Positions 25,270 to 34,952 of a stretch of 38,227 bases of DNA are shown here, piece after piece. The DNA lies in the NCBI GenBank assembly GCA_029781115.1, contig JAKOXG010000015.1, forward strand, positions 1 to 38,227, given 5' to 3'. Within the stretch, counting starts at the first letter, position 1. Each line of letters opens with the position of its first letter. The position numbers and the translations under genes were made by a program. Under the pieces are notes generated by a model. That model worked only from the letters and a program-made list of their open reading frames with translations. It was not told where the DNA came from and searched no databases. Source of the DNA: Candidatus Cloacimonadota bacterium (GTDB taxonomy: Bacteria; Cloacimonadota; Cloacimonadia; Cloacimonadales; Cloacimonadaceae).

Positions 25270-26391
25270 ATGAGAAAATTGATAGCACCTTCAGTCAGGA
25301 AACTGGAAAGATTTATGGCTAAAGAGGGCTTGGTAGGGAAAACTATTCTGCATCATACGGGATCGATGTTTGGCATAGGTTGTCTGGTCTCGGATCATGC
25401 CACAATTCAGCGGGTCTGCAAGCTGAAGCAGCGGGAAAACAGCAAAGGCTTCATCCTCCTGGTGCCAGATGTTGGGTGGTTTGAAGATAATGGAATACGT
25501 ATTCCGGCACCACTTAGCCCCTTGACCAAACAATACTGGCCGGGCAATCTGACCTTGGTTTTTGAGTGTGATCACCCACAATTTGAGCACGTTGCAGTGG
25601 ACGGTAAGGTGGCTTTTAGAGTCCCAAACGACGACCTCCTGCGGCTTTTGATAGACCTTGCCAACGAGCCTATGGTGAGCACCAGCGTCAATCTTTCCCG
25701 CCTGCCTGCGGAAGAGGATTACCGCAAGATAGTGCGTCAGTACAGCTCATGGTTTGATGTAGCTATCCATCCTGCTGTGAGGAGCTTACCTACCGATGCC
25801 AGGCATTCTACCGTCGTGGAATATATCGCAGGCGCAAACCAGCAAGCACCCGAGCTGAAATGCCTGCGTGAGGGCTCCATCCCCTTCTATGAGATAAAAA
25901 AGTCCTTCAGCACACCTCAGGTCACCTTTGTCTGCACGGCAAATATCTGCCGCAGTCCCATGGCGGAAAAGCTTTTCAACTACATAGTCCAACAGCGCAA
26001 CCTCAATGTGAGAGCGGATTCTTGCGGGCTGATCGAGGGTGGGCACATGATATCCACGGGGAGTTTGCAACTACTCTTAAACAAAGGCGTGTTGGAGGCT
26101 CAAAGCCATGTATCCAAACAGATTACGCCTCAGATAGTGAGTGAATCCTGGTTGCTGCTCACCATGGAGGAGAGGCAAAGGGATTTTATCCGCAACAACG
26201 AGCCTCATTTCAAGCATAAGATATTTACCTTGAACGAGATGGTGGGCGAGCAGGGCGACATCGAAGACCCCTACGGCAGCGAATTTGCCACCTATCAAAA
26301 GACATTTGAGATCATAGAAGACAGGGTCACCAGATTGGTTGATCTTATAGAGAATAGAAAACTTAGTTTAAGCAATGGAGATATTAAATGA
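25270..26391 (+). CDS. Fusion: TsaC/Sua5 (YrdC) domain plus low-molecular-weight protein tyrosine phosphatase
   Basis: Residues about 5-205 form a YrdC-type domain. Family patterns are [41 protein letters not shown] and [16 protein letters not shown], as in TsaC enzymes that make threonylcarbamoyl-AMP for the tRNA t6A modification. The usual N-terminal PTDTVYGLG reads [10 protein letters not shown] and is divergent. Residues about 216-365 are a low-molecular-weight phosphatase: [17 protein letters not shown] with the CX5R loop (C222, R228) and the general acid D333 in EDPYG. The loop residue that is Thr in arginine phosphatase YwlE is Ile226 here, as in tyrosine phosphatases. GGGAAG precedes the ATG, 18 bases follow the previous stop, and the stop shares ATGA with purL. 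Confidence 0.9.
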   Translation: MRKLIAPSVRKLERFMAKEGLVGKTILHHTGSMFGIGCLVSDHATIQRVCKLKQRENSKGFILLVPDVGWFEDNGIRIPAPLSPLTKQYWPGNLTLVFECDHPQFEHVAVDGKVAFRVPNDDLLRLLIDLANEPMVSTSVNLSRLPAEEDYRKIVRQYSSWFDVAIHPAVRSLPTDARHSTVVEYIAGANQQAPELKCLREGSIPFYEIKKSFSTPQVTFVCTANICRSPMAEKLFNYIVQQRNLNVRADSCGLIEGGHMISTGSLQLLLNKGVLEAQSHVSKQITPQIVSESWLLLTMEERQRDFIRNNEPHFKHKIFTLNEMVGEQGDIEDPYGSEFATYQKTFEIIEDRVTRLVDLIENRKLSLSNGDIK

Positions 26392-28598
26392 AACAAGTAG
26401 AGATCACTCCGGAAGTGATAGAAGAACACGGCCTCACCAGCGAAGAATACGAGTATATTTTGAGCATTATGGGGCGCACACCCACCATCGTGGAATTGGG
26501 TATTTTCAGCGTGATGTGGAGCGAACACGCCAGCTACAAAAACTCTGTAAAGCTGCTCAAGACATTGCCCAAAGATGGCCCCTACATGCTGGCTAAAGCT
26601 GGAGATGAAAACGCAGGCGTGGTGGATATCGGCGATGGTTTGGCGATCTGCTTCAAGATCGAAAGCCACAACCACCCTTCTGCCTTGGAGCCTTATCACG
26701 GCGCTGCTACAGGCGTGGGCGGCATTTTGCGTGACATCTTCACCATGGGTGCCCGTCCTATCGCTGCGTTGAACTCACTGAGATTTGGCCTCCCCAACAA
26801 CTTTGATACACGCTACCTGATCCGCGAAGCAGTGCATGGTATCTCATATTACGGCAATAGCTTTGGCGTTCCAACAGTGGGTGGAGAGATCTACTTTGAG
26901 CCCTGCTATGAGGGAAATCCCCTGGTAAACGCTATGGCTGTGGGCTTGGTAAAGCATGATAAGATCGCCCGTTCAGCCGCTAAAGGAGTGGGTAACTTGG
27001 TGGTCTATGTGGGTGCAAAGACAGGACGTGACGGCATTCACGGCACCACCTTTGCTTCCGTGGAGATCTCAGATGAATCTGCGTCCATGCGCTCCGCCAT
27101 CCAAGTGGGTGATCCCTTTTATCAAAAGCTACTCTTGGAAGCCACTTTGGAAGTAATCAACGCCGGCTTGGTGGTGGGAATCCAGGATATGGGCGCTGCC
27201 GGGCTTACCTGTTCCAGCTCCGAAATGGCCGGTAAAGGTGAAGTGGGCATAGAGATGCACACCGACAGAATTCCTCAACGTGAGGAGGGGATGACGCCCT
27301 ATGAGATCATGCTTTCGGAATCCCAGGAAAGGATGTTAGTGATCGTGGAGCCCAAGGATTATCCTGCGGTGGAAGCCGTATTCCACAAGTGGGACCTGGA
27401 AGTTGTGGTGGTCGGCGAGGTGATTGAGGAGCAGGTTTTGCGCATCGTCCATGATGGTGTGGTGGAAGCCGAGATCCCACCCGAATACCTGATTTTGGGA
27501 GGCAAAGCACCTGTTTACACCCGCGAAACCCAGGAACCGGAATATTTCCAAAGGTTGAAAAACACCGATCTTTCCAAGCTGGATCTATCCCAAGATCCTG
27601 CCAAGGAGCTGCTGGCGATGCTGGCGCATCACAACCTCTGTTCCCGAGCCAAAGTGTATCAGCAATATGACCATATGGTGCAGATCGGTACGGTGGTAGA
27701 GCCCGGTTCGGATGCCGCAGTAGTGGCTATCAAAGGCACAGATAAAGCCATCGCACTTTGCACGGATTGCAACAGCCGCTATTGCTACTTGGATCCCTAC
27801 GAGGGAACCAGAGCCGCTGTGGCAGAATCCGCACTCAACGTAGCCGTGAGCGGTGCAAAGCCTCTGGCTATCAGCAATTGCCTCAACTTTGGCAATCCCT
27901 ACAAGCCCGAGATATACTGGGGCTTCGGCCAAGCCATCAAGGGCATGGGCGATGCTTGCCGTGCTTTGGATACACCTGTCACGGGTGGCAACGTCTCTCT
28001 CTATAACGAAAACCCGGAAAGTGCCGTGTATCCCACACCCGTAATCGGTATGCTGGGTCTTTTGGAAGATATGAAGCTTGCGATCACGCAATTCTTTAAG
28101 AATGAAGGTGATCTGATCATGCTGGTCGGCAATCAGCCTCAGGATTTGGGCGCTTCGCAATATCTGGAAATGCGTCATGGCATGGTTGCCGGCAAAGTGC
28201 CCAAACTGGATATTGATGCGCATAAGCGCCTGATCGACCTGCTGCAGGAGCTCAGCTCTCAAAAGCTGCTCAAGAGTGCGCATGACGTTTCAGATGGCGG
28301 TTTGGGCGTTGCTTTGGCAGAGTGTCTCTTTGGCAATAGAGACCTGGGAGCGATGGTGACTCTTCCCACTCTGGATAACCCTATCTTGAGCCTCTTTGGC
28401 GAGGTGCAAAGCACGGTTATCATTAGCTTTAAGCCGTCTGACCTGGAGGCAGTCACACAGTTGGTGCAGCAAGCCAAGCTCAAGCACTGGATATTGGGAG
28501 AAGTCACTTCCGACGGCACTTTGAAGATAAAAGACACATTGGAGCTCAGCACCCAAGAGCTGTATAGCACTTGGAGAGATGCGCTTCAATTGAAATAA
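26388..28598 (+). CDS. purL: Phosphoribosylformylglycinamidine synthase, PurL subunit
   Basis: PurL is the ATP-dependent synthetase of step 4 of de novo purine synthesis, converting FGAR to FGAM with ammonia supplied by PurQ through PurS. The 736-residue length is that of the small PurL form. Motifs are complete: [83 protein letters not shown] and [17 protein letters not shown]. The start is fixed by ATGA overlap with the fusion gene. purS and purQ are not in the window. Confidence 0.97.
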   Translation: MKQVEITPEVIEEHGLTSEEYEYILSIMGRTPTIVELGIFSVMWSEHASYKNSVKLLKTLPKDGPYMLAKAGDENAGVVDIGDGLAICFKIESHNHPSALEPYHGAATGVGGILRDIFTMGARPIAALNSLRFGLPNNFDTRYLIREAVHGISYYGNSFGVPTVGGEIYFEPCYEGNPLVNAMAVGLVKHDKIARSAAKGVGNLVVYVGAKTGRDGIHGTTFASVEISDESASMRSAIQVGDPFYQKLLLEATLEVINAGLVVGIQDMGAAGLTCSSSEMAGKGEVGIEMHTDRIPQREEGMTPYEIMLSESQERMLVIVEPKDYPAVEAVFHKWDLEVVVVGEVIEEQVLRIVHDGVVEAEIPPEYLILGGKAPVYTRETQEPEYFQRLKNTDLSKLDLSQDPAKELLAMLAHHNLCSRAKVYQQYDHMVQIGTVVEPGSDAAVVAIKGTDKAIALCTDCNSRYCYLDPYEGTRAAVAESALNVAVSGAKPLAISNCLNFGNPYKPEIYWGFGQAIKGMGDACRALDTPVTGGNVSLYNENPESAVYPTPVIGMLGLLEDMKLAITQFFKNEGDLIMLVGNQPQDLGASQYLEMRHGMVAGKVPKLDIDAHKRLIDLLQELSSQKLLKSAHDVSDGGLGVALAECLFGNRDLGAMVTLPTLDNPILSLFGEVQSTVIISFKPSDLEAVTQLVQQAKLKHWILGEVTSDGTLKIKDTLELSTQELYSTWRDALQLK

Positions 28599-28620
28599 AG
28601 GAAAAATCAAGGAGTAGGAG

Positions 28621-29190
28621 ATGAAGATGGGAATATTCTTCGGCAACCTGTTCTGGGGAATCCTCCTGATACTATGGGGAGTTTCCCTGATCCTAAGAGG
28701 CTTTGGTATCAATATACCTTTGGCCAAAGTCTTCTTTGCAATCGTCATTATCCTGTTTGGGATCAAGCTTTTGGTTGGTGGCTCTTTTAAATGCACCAGC
28801 GGCAAAGTTTACACGGAGACCAAAGGGCAATTCACCGAATACAGCACGGTGTTTGCCACCCAAAAGATTGATCTGACTCACCTGAAACCCGGTGACAAGC
28901 CCGTGAAGGTGAACGTGGTATTTAGTGCTGGGCAAGTCATCCTGCCAGATGATGTGGTCTTTGATTCCAAGCTCACCACGGTGTTTGGATCGCTCAGTAC
29001 GCCTGCAAAGACTTACTCTGGCATAGCTGATACTGCGCAAGTGATCAATCCCGATGCTAAGGGTGACAAGGTGTTTATGGAGTTGAACACAGTCTTCGGC
29101 CGCACAGAAGTAGTGGTAGTAGAACACGTGGACAGGCCAGAGGAAGTCGCACCTGCAGACAGCACGGTCACTGAGGACCAAACATTCTAA
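28621..29190 (+). CDS. LiaF-like membrane protein
   Basis: A 189-residue protein. Two hydrophobic segments at the N-terminus (about 5-25, FFGNLFWGILLILWGVSLIL, and about 34-53, LAKVFFAIVIILFGIKLLVGG) match the LiaF/DUF5668 two-helix module. The C-terminal part is a beta-rich domain with repeated TVFG motifs (STVFATQKIDL, TTVFGSLST, NTVFGRTEV), as in cell-wall-active antibiotic response proteins. Family members sense or modulate envelope stress. AAGGAG stands 6 bases before the ATG at 28621; a second ATG two codons later is less well spaced. The tail is Glu/Asp-rich. No LiaRS-type regulators are adjacent, so a link to stress sensing is inference. Confidence 0.75.
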   Translation: MKMGIFFGNLFWGILLILWGVSLILRGFGINIPLAKVFFAIVIILFGIKLLVGGSFKCTSGKVYTETKGQFTEYSTVFATQKIDLTHLKPGDKPVKVNVVFSAGQVILPDDVVFDSKLTTVFGSLSTPAKTYSGIADTAQVINPDAKGDKVFMELNTVFGRTEVVVVEHVDRPEEVAPADSTVTEDQTF

Positions 29191-29219
29191 CCAAAGAAAA
29201 CATATTAAAATACCTGTCT

Positions 29220-31349
29220 TTGCTGCTGCTCCTGTTTGGTTTAAGCCAATTGGGAGCAGTGGCGAAGCTTGGCTACGCCCTTAGCGGTGGAGGTGCACGG
29301 GGCTTTGCCCATTTGGGCGTGCTGAAAGTTCTGGAGGAATACGGCATTCAGCCAGACTACATTTGCGGCACCAGCATGGGCGCTGTGATAGGTGCACTCT
29401 ACGCTCAGGGCTATGATGCCCAGTCCATCCAGGATATGCTGCTCAAAGTGAAGTGGGAATACGCGATGGATGATTCTTACAAGCGCAAGGAGCTGCATAT
29501 TGGTCAAAAACGCTGGGCACCTTATGGAATCGCCAGCCTTGGCATTGACGACCAGGCAAAGATCAAACTGCCCTCATCTGTCTGGGTGGCCAATAGGCTG
29601 AATCTGGAGCTGGCCAAGCTCTTTGCCGGTTCTGGCTCGGATATGGACTTTACTCAGCTTCCTATCCCTTTCAGCTGTGTAGCCACCGATCTGCTTACCG
29701 GCGAGAAAGTGATCTTTACGGAAGGAAACCTGATGCAGGCTGTGCGTGCCTCGCTCTCTGTGCCCAGTATCCTGGAGCCTTTTGAGCTGGACGGGCATCT
29801 CTACATCGATGGAGGCGTGAGCCAAAACCTGCCCGCAGCTGAGACCAAGGAGATGGGTGCTGACTTCGTCATCGGCATCAAGACAAACTCACCGCTCAGA
29901 CCCAAGGAAGAGCTCAAGCACTTTGTCACCGTCTTTGATCAAACCCTCAACATCAGCATGATCAACAGTCTAAATCGCAGCTTGGACAGCTGTGATCTGC
30001 TTCTGGAGCCGGCTTTGAATGGCTTTTCTGCCATGGACTATGACAAAGCTTTACAGATCATCAATGCAGCAGAAGCCTATGCCAGAGCGCATTTGGCTGA
30101 GATCATAGAGTTTTACAACCTCAATGGACTGGAGCTGAAACGTGGGCAAGAGCCTCAGAGAGCTGCTTCCATGAAACTCAGTTCCATCAATATCTACGGC
30201 AATGAACACCTAAGCGCTGCCAAGATCAGGGAGTTTCTGGGGCTCAATATAGGAGAGCATTATACCACTACCCAATTGGTCAATGCCTGCTCCAAAGCTT
30301 GGAACTCTCAGCTTTTCCATACCATTTATCCCATAATAGAAACCACAGAAGAAGGCTGCCTGCTTTCCGTGTATGTAAAAGAGAAGGAGCGCAGCCAGTT
30401 GAGCGTGCTTTTGAGCTATACCTCGGAGGAGGGAGTGCAGGCTGGCGGCATCTTGAAGATGCAGAACATCCTGCTGAAAAACTCCAGCTTGATGACGGGG
30501 CTAAGTTTAGGCGGCAAAAACGAATACAATATCGACTATGTGAAGAACTTCGGCGAGCTCTGGGGTGCTTACTTCCGCATTTTTCATTATCTCAGCGAAA
30601 AGAAGCGCTATTATTACGATGCGGATTTCAACAAAGCCGCCAGCGTCAAATCTAGGGAGATTGGCTTTACTGCAGGGCTGGGCATGTTTGCCTCCAAATA
30701 CATCGTGGCCGAGAGCTTCCTCTACAGCTATCGAACCAAGATGCTGCAAGATATATCCACCGTGGCAGATATCGACTCTCTTTACCTCGTCTCCGGAGCC
30801 GGGATCAAGCTCTATCACGAGAGCCTGGATGATTACTACTTCCCACTTTCAGGCTTGAGGGCATCTCTCAAGCTCAACCTTGCCCGCAGCGGCTCAATCA
30901 GCGACTATATCTATTCCAAAGTTCAAGGCTCTGCCGAGCTCTACAGTCCCATCTCAGATCATCTTTCACTCAAACTGCGCCTCGACATAGGCTCTTGGTT
31001 CAATAAAAAACACTTCAATATCGATCCCTTCTATCTGGGCGGCTCCGGCGGCTACAAGGGCTATCACAAATACCAGGTGAGTGCGCCGGTGTATAAAATG
31101 GTAGACTTGGGTCTCACCTCAAAGGTCTGGAAAAAGCTCTTCGTCTCTGCCGGTGCGCAGGGACTGATCATAGATGAAATCGACAGTTGGGCAAATTCCG
31201 AGATCGTGTGGTGTGGCTATCTCGGCGCCGGAATCAACACTATCCTGGGGCCTTTACGCACTTCTTTCGGCATCAGAGAAGGCGGGAAGCCCAATTTCTA
31301 CATCAACTTTGGCTACGACCTCGATGTGTTCTATTTCTCCCGAAAGTGA
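29220..31349 (+). CDS. PlpD-like patatin phospholipase with POTRA and outer-membrane barrel (type Vd secretion)
   Basis: Residues numbered from TTG 29220. A signal peptide ends near GAVA, followed by a patatin domain: LSGGGARGFAHLG (oxyanion loop), GTSMG with nucleophile S52, and YIDGG with D197. A POTRA-like domain follows at about 325-390 (SSINIYGNEHLSAAKIREFL). From about 395 to 709 there is a 16-strand-type barrel ending FYINFGYDLDVFYFSRK. The barrel loop motif reads GGSGGYKGYHKYQ, close to the Omp85 lid motif. This order is that of PlpD-type proteins, in which a lipase passenger is exported and its barrel stays in the outer membrane. The start is uncertain: TTG removes the basic N-region of the signal peptide, and an ATT at 29184 with GAGGA upstream would restore it. 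Confidence 0.88.
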   Translation: MLLLLFGLSQLGAVAKLGYALSGGGARGFAHLGVLKVLEEYGIQPDYICGTSMGAVIGALYAQGYDAQSIQDMLLKVKWEYAMDDSYKRKELHIGQKRWAPYGIASLGIDDQAKIKLPSSVWVANRLNLELAKLFAGSGSDMDFTQLPIPFSCVATDLLTGEKVIFTEGNLMQAVRASLSVPSILEPFELDGHLYIDGGVSQNLPAAETKEMGADFVIGIKTNSPLRPKEELKHFVTVFDQTLNISMINSLNRSLDSCDLLLEPALNGFSAMDYDKALQIINAAEAYARAHLAEIIEFYNLNGLELKRGQEPQRAASMKLSSINIYGNEHLSAAKIREFLGLNIGEHYTTTQLVNACSKAWNSQLFHTIYPIIETTEEGCLLSVYVKEKERSQLSVLLSYTSEEGVQAGGILKMQNILLKNSSLMTGLSLGGKNEYNIDYVKNFGELWGAYFRIFHYLSEKKRYYYDADFNKAASVKSREIGFTAGLGMFASKYIVAESFLYSYRTKMLQDISTVADIDSLYLVSGAGIKLYHESLDDYYFPLSGLRASLKLNLARSGSISDYIYSKVQGSAELYSPISDHLSLKLRLDIGSWFNKKHFNIDPFYLGGSGGYKGYHKYQVSAPVYKMVDLGLTSKVWKKLFVSAGAQGLIIDEIDSWANSEIVWCGYLGAGINTILGPLRTSFGIREGGKPNFYINFGYDLDVFYFSRK

Positions 31350-31465
31350 TGACTAAACCCACGATTACCCTTGCCAAAAAGGCGACCACGCTTATATTTG
31401 AGATTGACACAATTGCCACTTCCAGAGTTTGGTTGTGGAAAGACTAATGATACAAGGAGCGAAAT

Positions 31466-32314
31466 GTGAAGAATCACATCTTATGGTTGATCACTCTGGC
31501 TTTGGCTTTTGGCTTTTTGATGGCTGAAGTCCCTGATATGGCCACGCTTAAAGAGGTCTTGAACAAGGCAAAAAGCGGTGATGTCGAAGCCCAGTTTCAG
31601 ATGGCAAGCTATTATGCCGAAGGAATTGGCGTGGTAGAAGACGCATCCGAGGCCATGCGTTGGATGCGGGAAGCCGCCACGGGTGACCACACCGAAGCTC
31701 AATATAGAATGGGAGCTTTTTACTCCCACAGCATTGAAGAGGCTATCCAATGGTTTACCAAAGCCGGTCAAAATGGCCATCTTGAGGCGCAAAGGCGCTT
31801 GGGTGCTCACTATGCCGGCAGCGGGAAGAATAAAGCAGAAGCCTTTAAATGGTTCCTGTTGGCAGCCCAACAAGACGATATAGAAAGTTCCTACGAGGTT
31901 GGCAACATATATTTTTATGGCATGGGAACAGCCAAAAACCTTACTGAAGCCTTCAAGTATTATCAATTTGCCGCAGAAGCGGATTACATTCCCGCACTGG
32001 TGGCCGTCGGAGAATGCTATCTGGATGGTGCGGGCGTGAAGAGTAATACCACCAAAGCCTTTCAAGCTTTTACCAAGGCGGCTGCCTCCAACCATCCCTC
32101 CGCTTTGTACAACCTCGGTTATTGCTACCATACGGGACAGGGCACAAGGATGAATACCATCAGAGCCAACGCCATGTATCAGCTTGCCGTGCACTTTGCT
32201 GCAGAAGAGCAAAAGGCGGCCTTCCAAAAGTATGTGGATGACACAGCAGCCAACCTCTCCATCGTGGATAGGGAAAAGGCAGATAAGATCAGGGATGAAT
32301 GGCTGGCCAAATGA
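31466..32314 (+). CDS. Exported Sel1-repeat protein
   Basis: A 282-residue protein. After a signal peptide (MKNHILWLITLALAFGFLMAE) it is built of Sel1-like repeats of about 36 residues: GDVEAQFQMASYYAEGIGV, DHTEAQYRMGAFYS, GHLEAQRRLGAHYAGSG, DDIESSYEVGNIYFYGMGT, DYIPALVAVGECYLDGAGV and NHPSALYNLGYCYHTGQGT. These alpha-solenoid repeats mediate protein binding. The start is GTG 31466, with AAGGAG six bases upstream. An ATG two bases earlier runs straight into a stop. The stop shares ATGA with hydE. No partner is identified. Confidence 0.88.
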   Translation: MKNHILWLITLALAFGFLMAEVPDMATLKEVLNKAKSGDVEAQFQMASYYAEGIGVVEDASEAMRWMREAATGDHTEAQYRMGAFYSHSIEEAIQWFTKAGQNGHLEAQRRLGAHYAGSGKNKAEAFKWFLLAAQQDDIESSYEVGNIYFYGMGTAKNLTEAFKYYQFAAEADYIPALVAVGECYLDGAGVKSNTTKAFQAFTKAAASNHPSALYNLGYCYHTGQGTRMNTIRANAMYQLAVHFAAEEQKAAFQKYVDDTAANLSIVDREKADKIRDEWLAK

Positions 32315-33381
32315 GATTCCCCCGCCCTTCACACGCTGAGCTGCTTGAACTGCTCTCGATCACAGACCCGGCAGAGCTGGATGCGCTTTACAAGCGGGCT
32401 TACGAGGTCAAAAAGCAGTATATCGGCACCAAAGTATGGTTCCGAGGCATCATCGAGCTCAGCAACATCTGTTCCAAAGACTGCTATTACTGCGGCATCC
32501 GCAGCAGCAACGCCAACGTCACCCGCTACACGGTTTCGCATGACGAAGTGGTCAAAGAAGCGCGCTGGTGCTATGAACAAGGCTATGGCTCCATCGTGTT
32601 GCAAGCCGGCGAGCGCAGCAACAAAGCTTGGACGGATCAGATCACAGACCTTATCTACGCCATCAAAGACGCAAGCGATGGCAAGCTTGGTATCACGATA
32701 TCCTTCGGTGAGCAGAGCAAAGAGGTGTATAAACAGTGGCTGGATGCAGGTGCACACCGCTATCTCCTCAGAGTCGAGACTGCCAATCCTGAGCTTTATA
32801 AGCAGCTGCATCCCGCAGGTCATTCCTTTGAAAACAGGGTGAAGAGCCTCGGCTACCTCAAAGAAGTGGGCTATCAGGTGGGAACGGGCGTGATGATGGG
32901 CCTGCCGGGTCAGACACTCGCAGACCTCGCCAACGATGTGCTGTTTTTTTACGATATCGATGTGGATATGATTGGCATGGGGCCCTTTATCCCTCACAAG
33001 GATACGCCCTTTGGCCACTTGGTGAGCAGCTTTGATGATACCCACGCCCTGCAACTGGGTCTCAAGATGATCGCCGCCTGCCGCATTTACCTCAAGGACA
33101 TCAATATCGCATCCACCACCGCTCTGCAGGCCCTCAAAAGTGACGGACGCGAGCTGGGACTTTTAGCGGGCGCAAACATCATCATGCCAAACGTCACAGA
33201 CACCAAATTTAGAGAGGGTTATCAACTCTACGAGGGCAAGCCAAACTTAAACGAGAATGCAAGCGAAACCATGCAGAGTTTGGAAGACAAAATCACAGCC
33301 ATGGGCGAAACCGTGGCTTATGGAGAGTGGGGCGATTCTGTCCACTTCTTCAAACGAACCAATCAATCAAAGACAATATAA
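32311..33381 (+). CDS. hydE: HydE-type radical SAM protein ([FeFe] hydrogenase maturation)
   Basis: HydE acts with HydF and HydG to build the organometallic H-cluster of [FeFe] hydrogenase. The 356-residue protein has the radical SAM motif CSKDCYYC (C54, C58, C61) with the HydE context ELSNICSKDCYYCGIRSSN. Other matches are IVLQAGERSNKAWTD, RYLLRVETANPELYKQLHP, GVMMGLPGQT, MIGMGPFIPHKDTPF and ASTTALQALKSDGRELGL. These favour HydE over biotin synthase. The C-terminal optional second cluster cysteines are absent, which is allowed in the family. The ATG lies in an ATGA with the Sel1 gene; an ATG four codons earlier is inside that gene. hydF, hydG and the hydrogenase are not in the window. Confidence 0.85.
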   Translation: MRFPRPSHAELLELLSITDPAELDALYKRAYEVKKQYIGTKVWFRGIIELSNICSKDCYYCGIRSSNANVTRYTVSHDEVVKEARWCYEQGYGSIVLQAGERSNKAWTDQITDLIYAIKDASDGKLGITISFGEQSKEVYKQWLDAGAHRYLLRVETANPELYKQLHPAGHSFENRVKSLGYLKEVGYQVGTGVMMGLPGQTLADLANDVLFFYDIDVDMIGMGPFIPHKDTPFGHLVSSFDDTHALQLGLKMIAACRIYLKDINIASTTALQALKSDGRELGLLAGANIIMPNVTDTKFREGYQLYEGKPNLNENASETMQSLEDKITAMGETVAYGEWGDSVHFFKRTNQSKTI

Positions 33382-33395
33382 AGGAGAATAAACCC

Positions 33396-33719
33396 ATGTT
33401 TCAAGGCGGAAAAAACATGCAAGACCTGATGAAAAAGGCCAAGCAGATGCAACAGGCTATGGAAAAGCAACAGAAAGAACTGGCGGAAACCATCATGGAA
33501 GCCACTTCTGGCGGCGGAATGGTGACTGTGAAAATGAACGGAAATGGTGAGCTTATCAGCATCAAGATAGAGCCCGAAGCTGTGGATCCGGACGATGTAG
33601 AGATGCTGGAAGACCTGATCATGGCCGCCTTCAGCGAAGTTCAGGCCAAAGTAAACGAAGCATCCAGTGAGATGATGCAAGGTCTCACAGGCGGGATGAA
33701 AATCCCCGGATTGTTCTAA
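33396..33719 (+). CDS. YbaB/EbfC nucleoid-associated protein
   Basis: A 107-residue DNA-binding protein. The N-terminal helix is rich in Lys and Gln (MQDLMKKAKQMQQAMEKQQK), followed by a strand with GGGMVTVKMNGNGELISIKI and a long helix (DPDDVEMLEDLIMAAFSEV). The C-terminus GGMKIPGLF is the family hallmark. It forms dimers that bind DNA broadly. It sits 3 bases before recR, the partner gene next to which it is found in many bacteria. AAGGAG lies 9 bases before the ATG; a second ATG 7 codons later is possible. Confidence 0.92.
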   Translation: MFQGGKNMQDLMKKAKQMQQAMEKQQKELAETIMEATSGGGMVTVKMNGNGELISIKIEPEAVDPDDVEMLEDLIMAAFSEVQAKVNEASSEMMQGLTGGMKIPGLF

Positions 33720-33722
33720 TCT

Positions 33723-34319
33723 ATGCTCAAATCACCACGTTTCGATGAGCTCGTAGCTAAGCTCAGCTCATTGCCGGGCATAGGCAAAAAGACGGCACAG
33801 CGTCTCGCCTGGCATCTCTTAAGCATTCCCAAGGAGAAGGCCTTGGAGCTCTCTACAGCCATCCAGAATGCTGTGGAAAGCTACACCACCTGCTCGATCT
33901 GCTGCATGCTCACCGAAACAAACCCCTGTACACTGTGCACTTCGCCGGAGCGGGACGACTCCCAGCTCTGCGTGGTGGAAAGCCATAGCGACGTTTTCAC
34001 CCTGGAAAGCATGAATGAATACCGGGGCAGATACTACGTCCTGGGGCACCTGCTTTCACCTTTGGATGGTTATGGCCCCGACGCTCTCGGCATCCCCGGC
34101 CTGCTCAAACGCATCGAGGAGCTGAAGCCCGAAGAGCTGATTTTGGCTCTCAAACCCAGTGCAGAAGGCGAAGCCACCATCCACTACCTCACCGAATTGC
34201 TCCAAGATCAGCCACTAAAGATCACCAGACTTTCCGTGGGCTTGCCCTTCGGCGGCGACCTGGAATACTCCGGTGCCCTCACCTTAGCCAACGCCTTCAA
34301 AAGACGTTTCCCCGCATAA
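33723..34319 (+). CDS. recR: Recombination mediator RecR
   Basis: RecR, with RecF and RecO, loads RecA onto gapped DNA. The 198-residue protein has the helix-hairpin-helix LSSLPGIGKKTAQRLAWHL, the zinc finger C57-X2-C60 with C69-X2-C72 (TTCSICC...PCTLC), and the Toprim segment QLCVVESHSDVFTLE with RYYVLGHLLSPLDG. The C-terminal LSVGLPFGGDLEYSGALTL matches the family. It lies in a tight run from hydE to the lipoprotein gene. Confidence 0.97.
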   Translation: MLKSPRFDELVAKLSSLPGIGKKTAQRLAWHLLSIPKEKALELSTAIQNAVESYTTCSICCMLTETNPCTLCTSPERDDSQLCVVESHSDVFTLESMNEYRGRYYVLGHLLSPLDGYGPDALGIPGLLKRIEELKPEELILALKPSAEGEATIHYLTELLQDQPLKITRLSVGLPFGGDLEYSGALTLANAFKRRFPA

Positions 34320-34325
34320 AGAACC

Positions 34326-34952
34326 ATGTTTACAGGAATTATCGAAGCCATCAGCCCCATCCTCTCGCTCAAGGATCGGGGTGGCAAACGCTACATCAAA
34401 CTCCAGCGTCCCCAGAGCTTTGAACACATCAAAGAGGGCAACAGCATCGCTTGCGACGGCATCTGTCTCACCGTGATCAGCTTTGATGCAGACAGCTTTG
34501 AGGTGGAATTGATGGCGGAGACTCTTAAGAAAAGCGCTGCGTCAAGCTGGAAGATCGGCTCCAAGATCAATCTGGAGCGTGCCCTGCGAGTGGGGGACAG
34601 GCTGGACGGGCATTGGGTGCAAGGCCACGTGGACAGCGTCCTCACCCTCAAGCAGATCAGAACGATAGACCAAACGCCTTACTATTACTTTTCCTACCCC
34701 AGAGAGGACGCCGAGCTCCTGGTGCCGCAGGGTTCCATCTGCCTCAATGGCGTAAGTCTCACGCTTGCTGAACTCAAGCCCGGCAGCTTTGCCGTCGCTT
34801 TGATCGGCCATACGCTGCAGAATTCCAATCTCAGCCTGCTTTCCGTGGGTGCCAAAGTCAATGTGGAATACGACGTCCTGGGTAAATACATCCTGCGCAA
34901 ACAGCAGCTCAAGCCCATCTCCAAGGAGTGGCTACATGAACAAGGTTTTTAA
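34326..34952 (+). CDS. ribE: Riboflavin synthase, alpha subunit
   Basis: The enzyme dismutates two lumazine molecules into riboflavin. Two tandem lumazine-binding domains are seen. The first (about 1-95) begins MFTGIIE, with SIACDGICLTV and VGDRLDGHWVQGHVDS. The second (about 96-200) has SICLNGVSLTLAEL and GHTLQNSNLS. The 208-residue length is normal. It starts 6 bases after recR; other rib genes are not adjacent and no FMN riboswitch is upstream, so its expression is probably set by the operon. Confidence 0.96.
   Translation: MFTGIIEAISPILSLKDRGGKRYIKLQRPQSFEHIKEGNSIACDGICLTVISFDADSFEVELMAETLKKSAASSWKIGSKINLERALRVGDRLDGHWVQGHVDSVLTLKQIRTIDQTPYYYFSYPREDAELLVPQGSICLNGVSLTLAELKPGSFAVALIGHTLQNSNLSLLSVGAKVNVEYDVLGKYILRKQQLKPISKEWLHEQGF

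Noticed and set aside
27585-28283. A 232-codon minus-strand frame opposite purL
   Set aside because: purL motifs are complete in the plus frame; the antisense frame reflects codon bias.
32311-33381. Biotin synthase (BioB)
   Set aside because: The context around the CX3CX2C motif (YYCGIRSSN) and GPFIPHKDTPF match HydE, and the BioB second-cluster pattern is absent.
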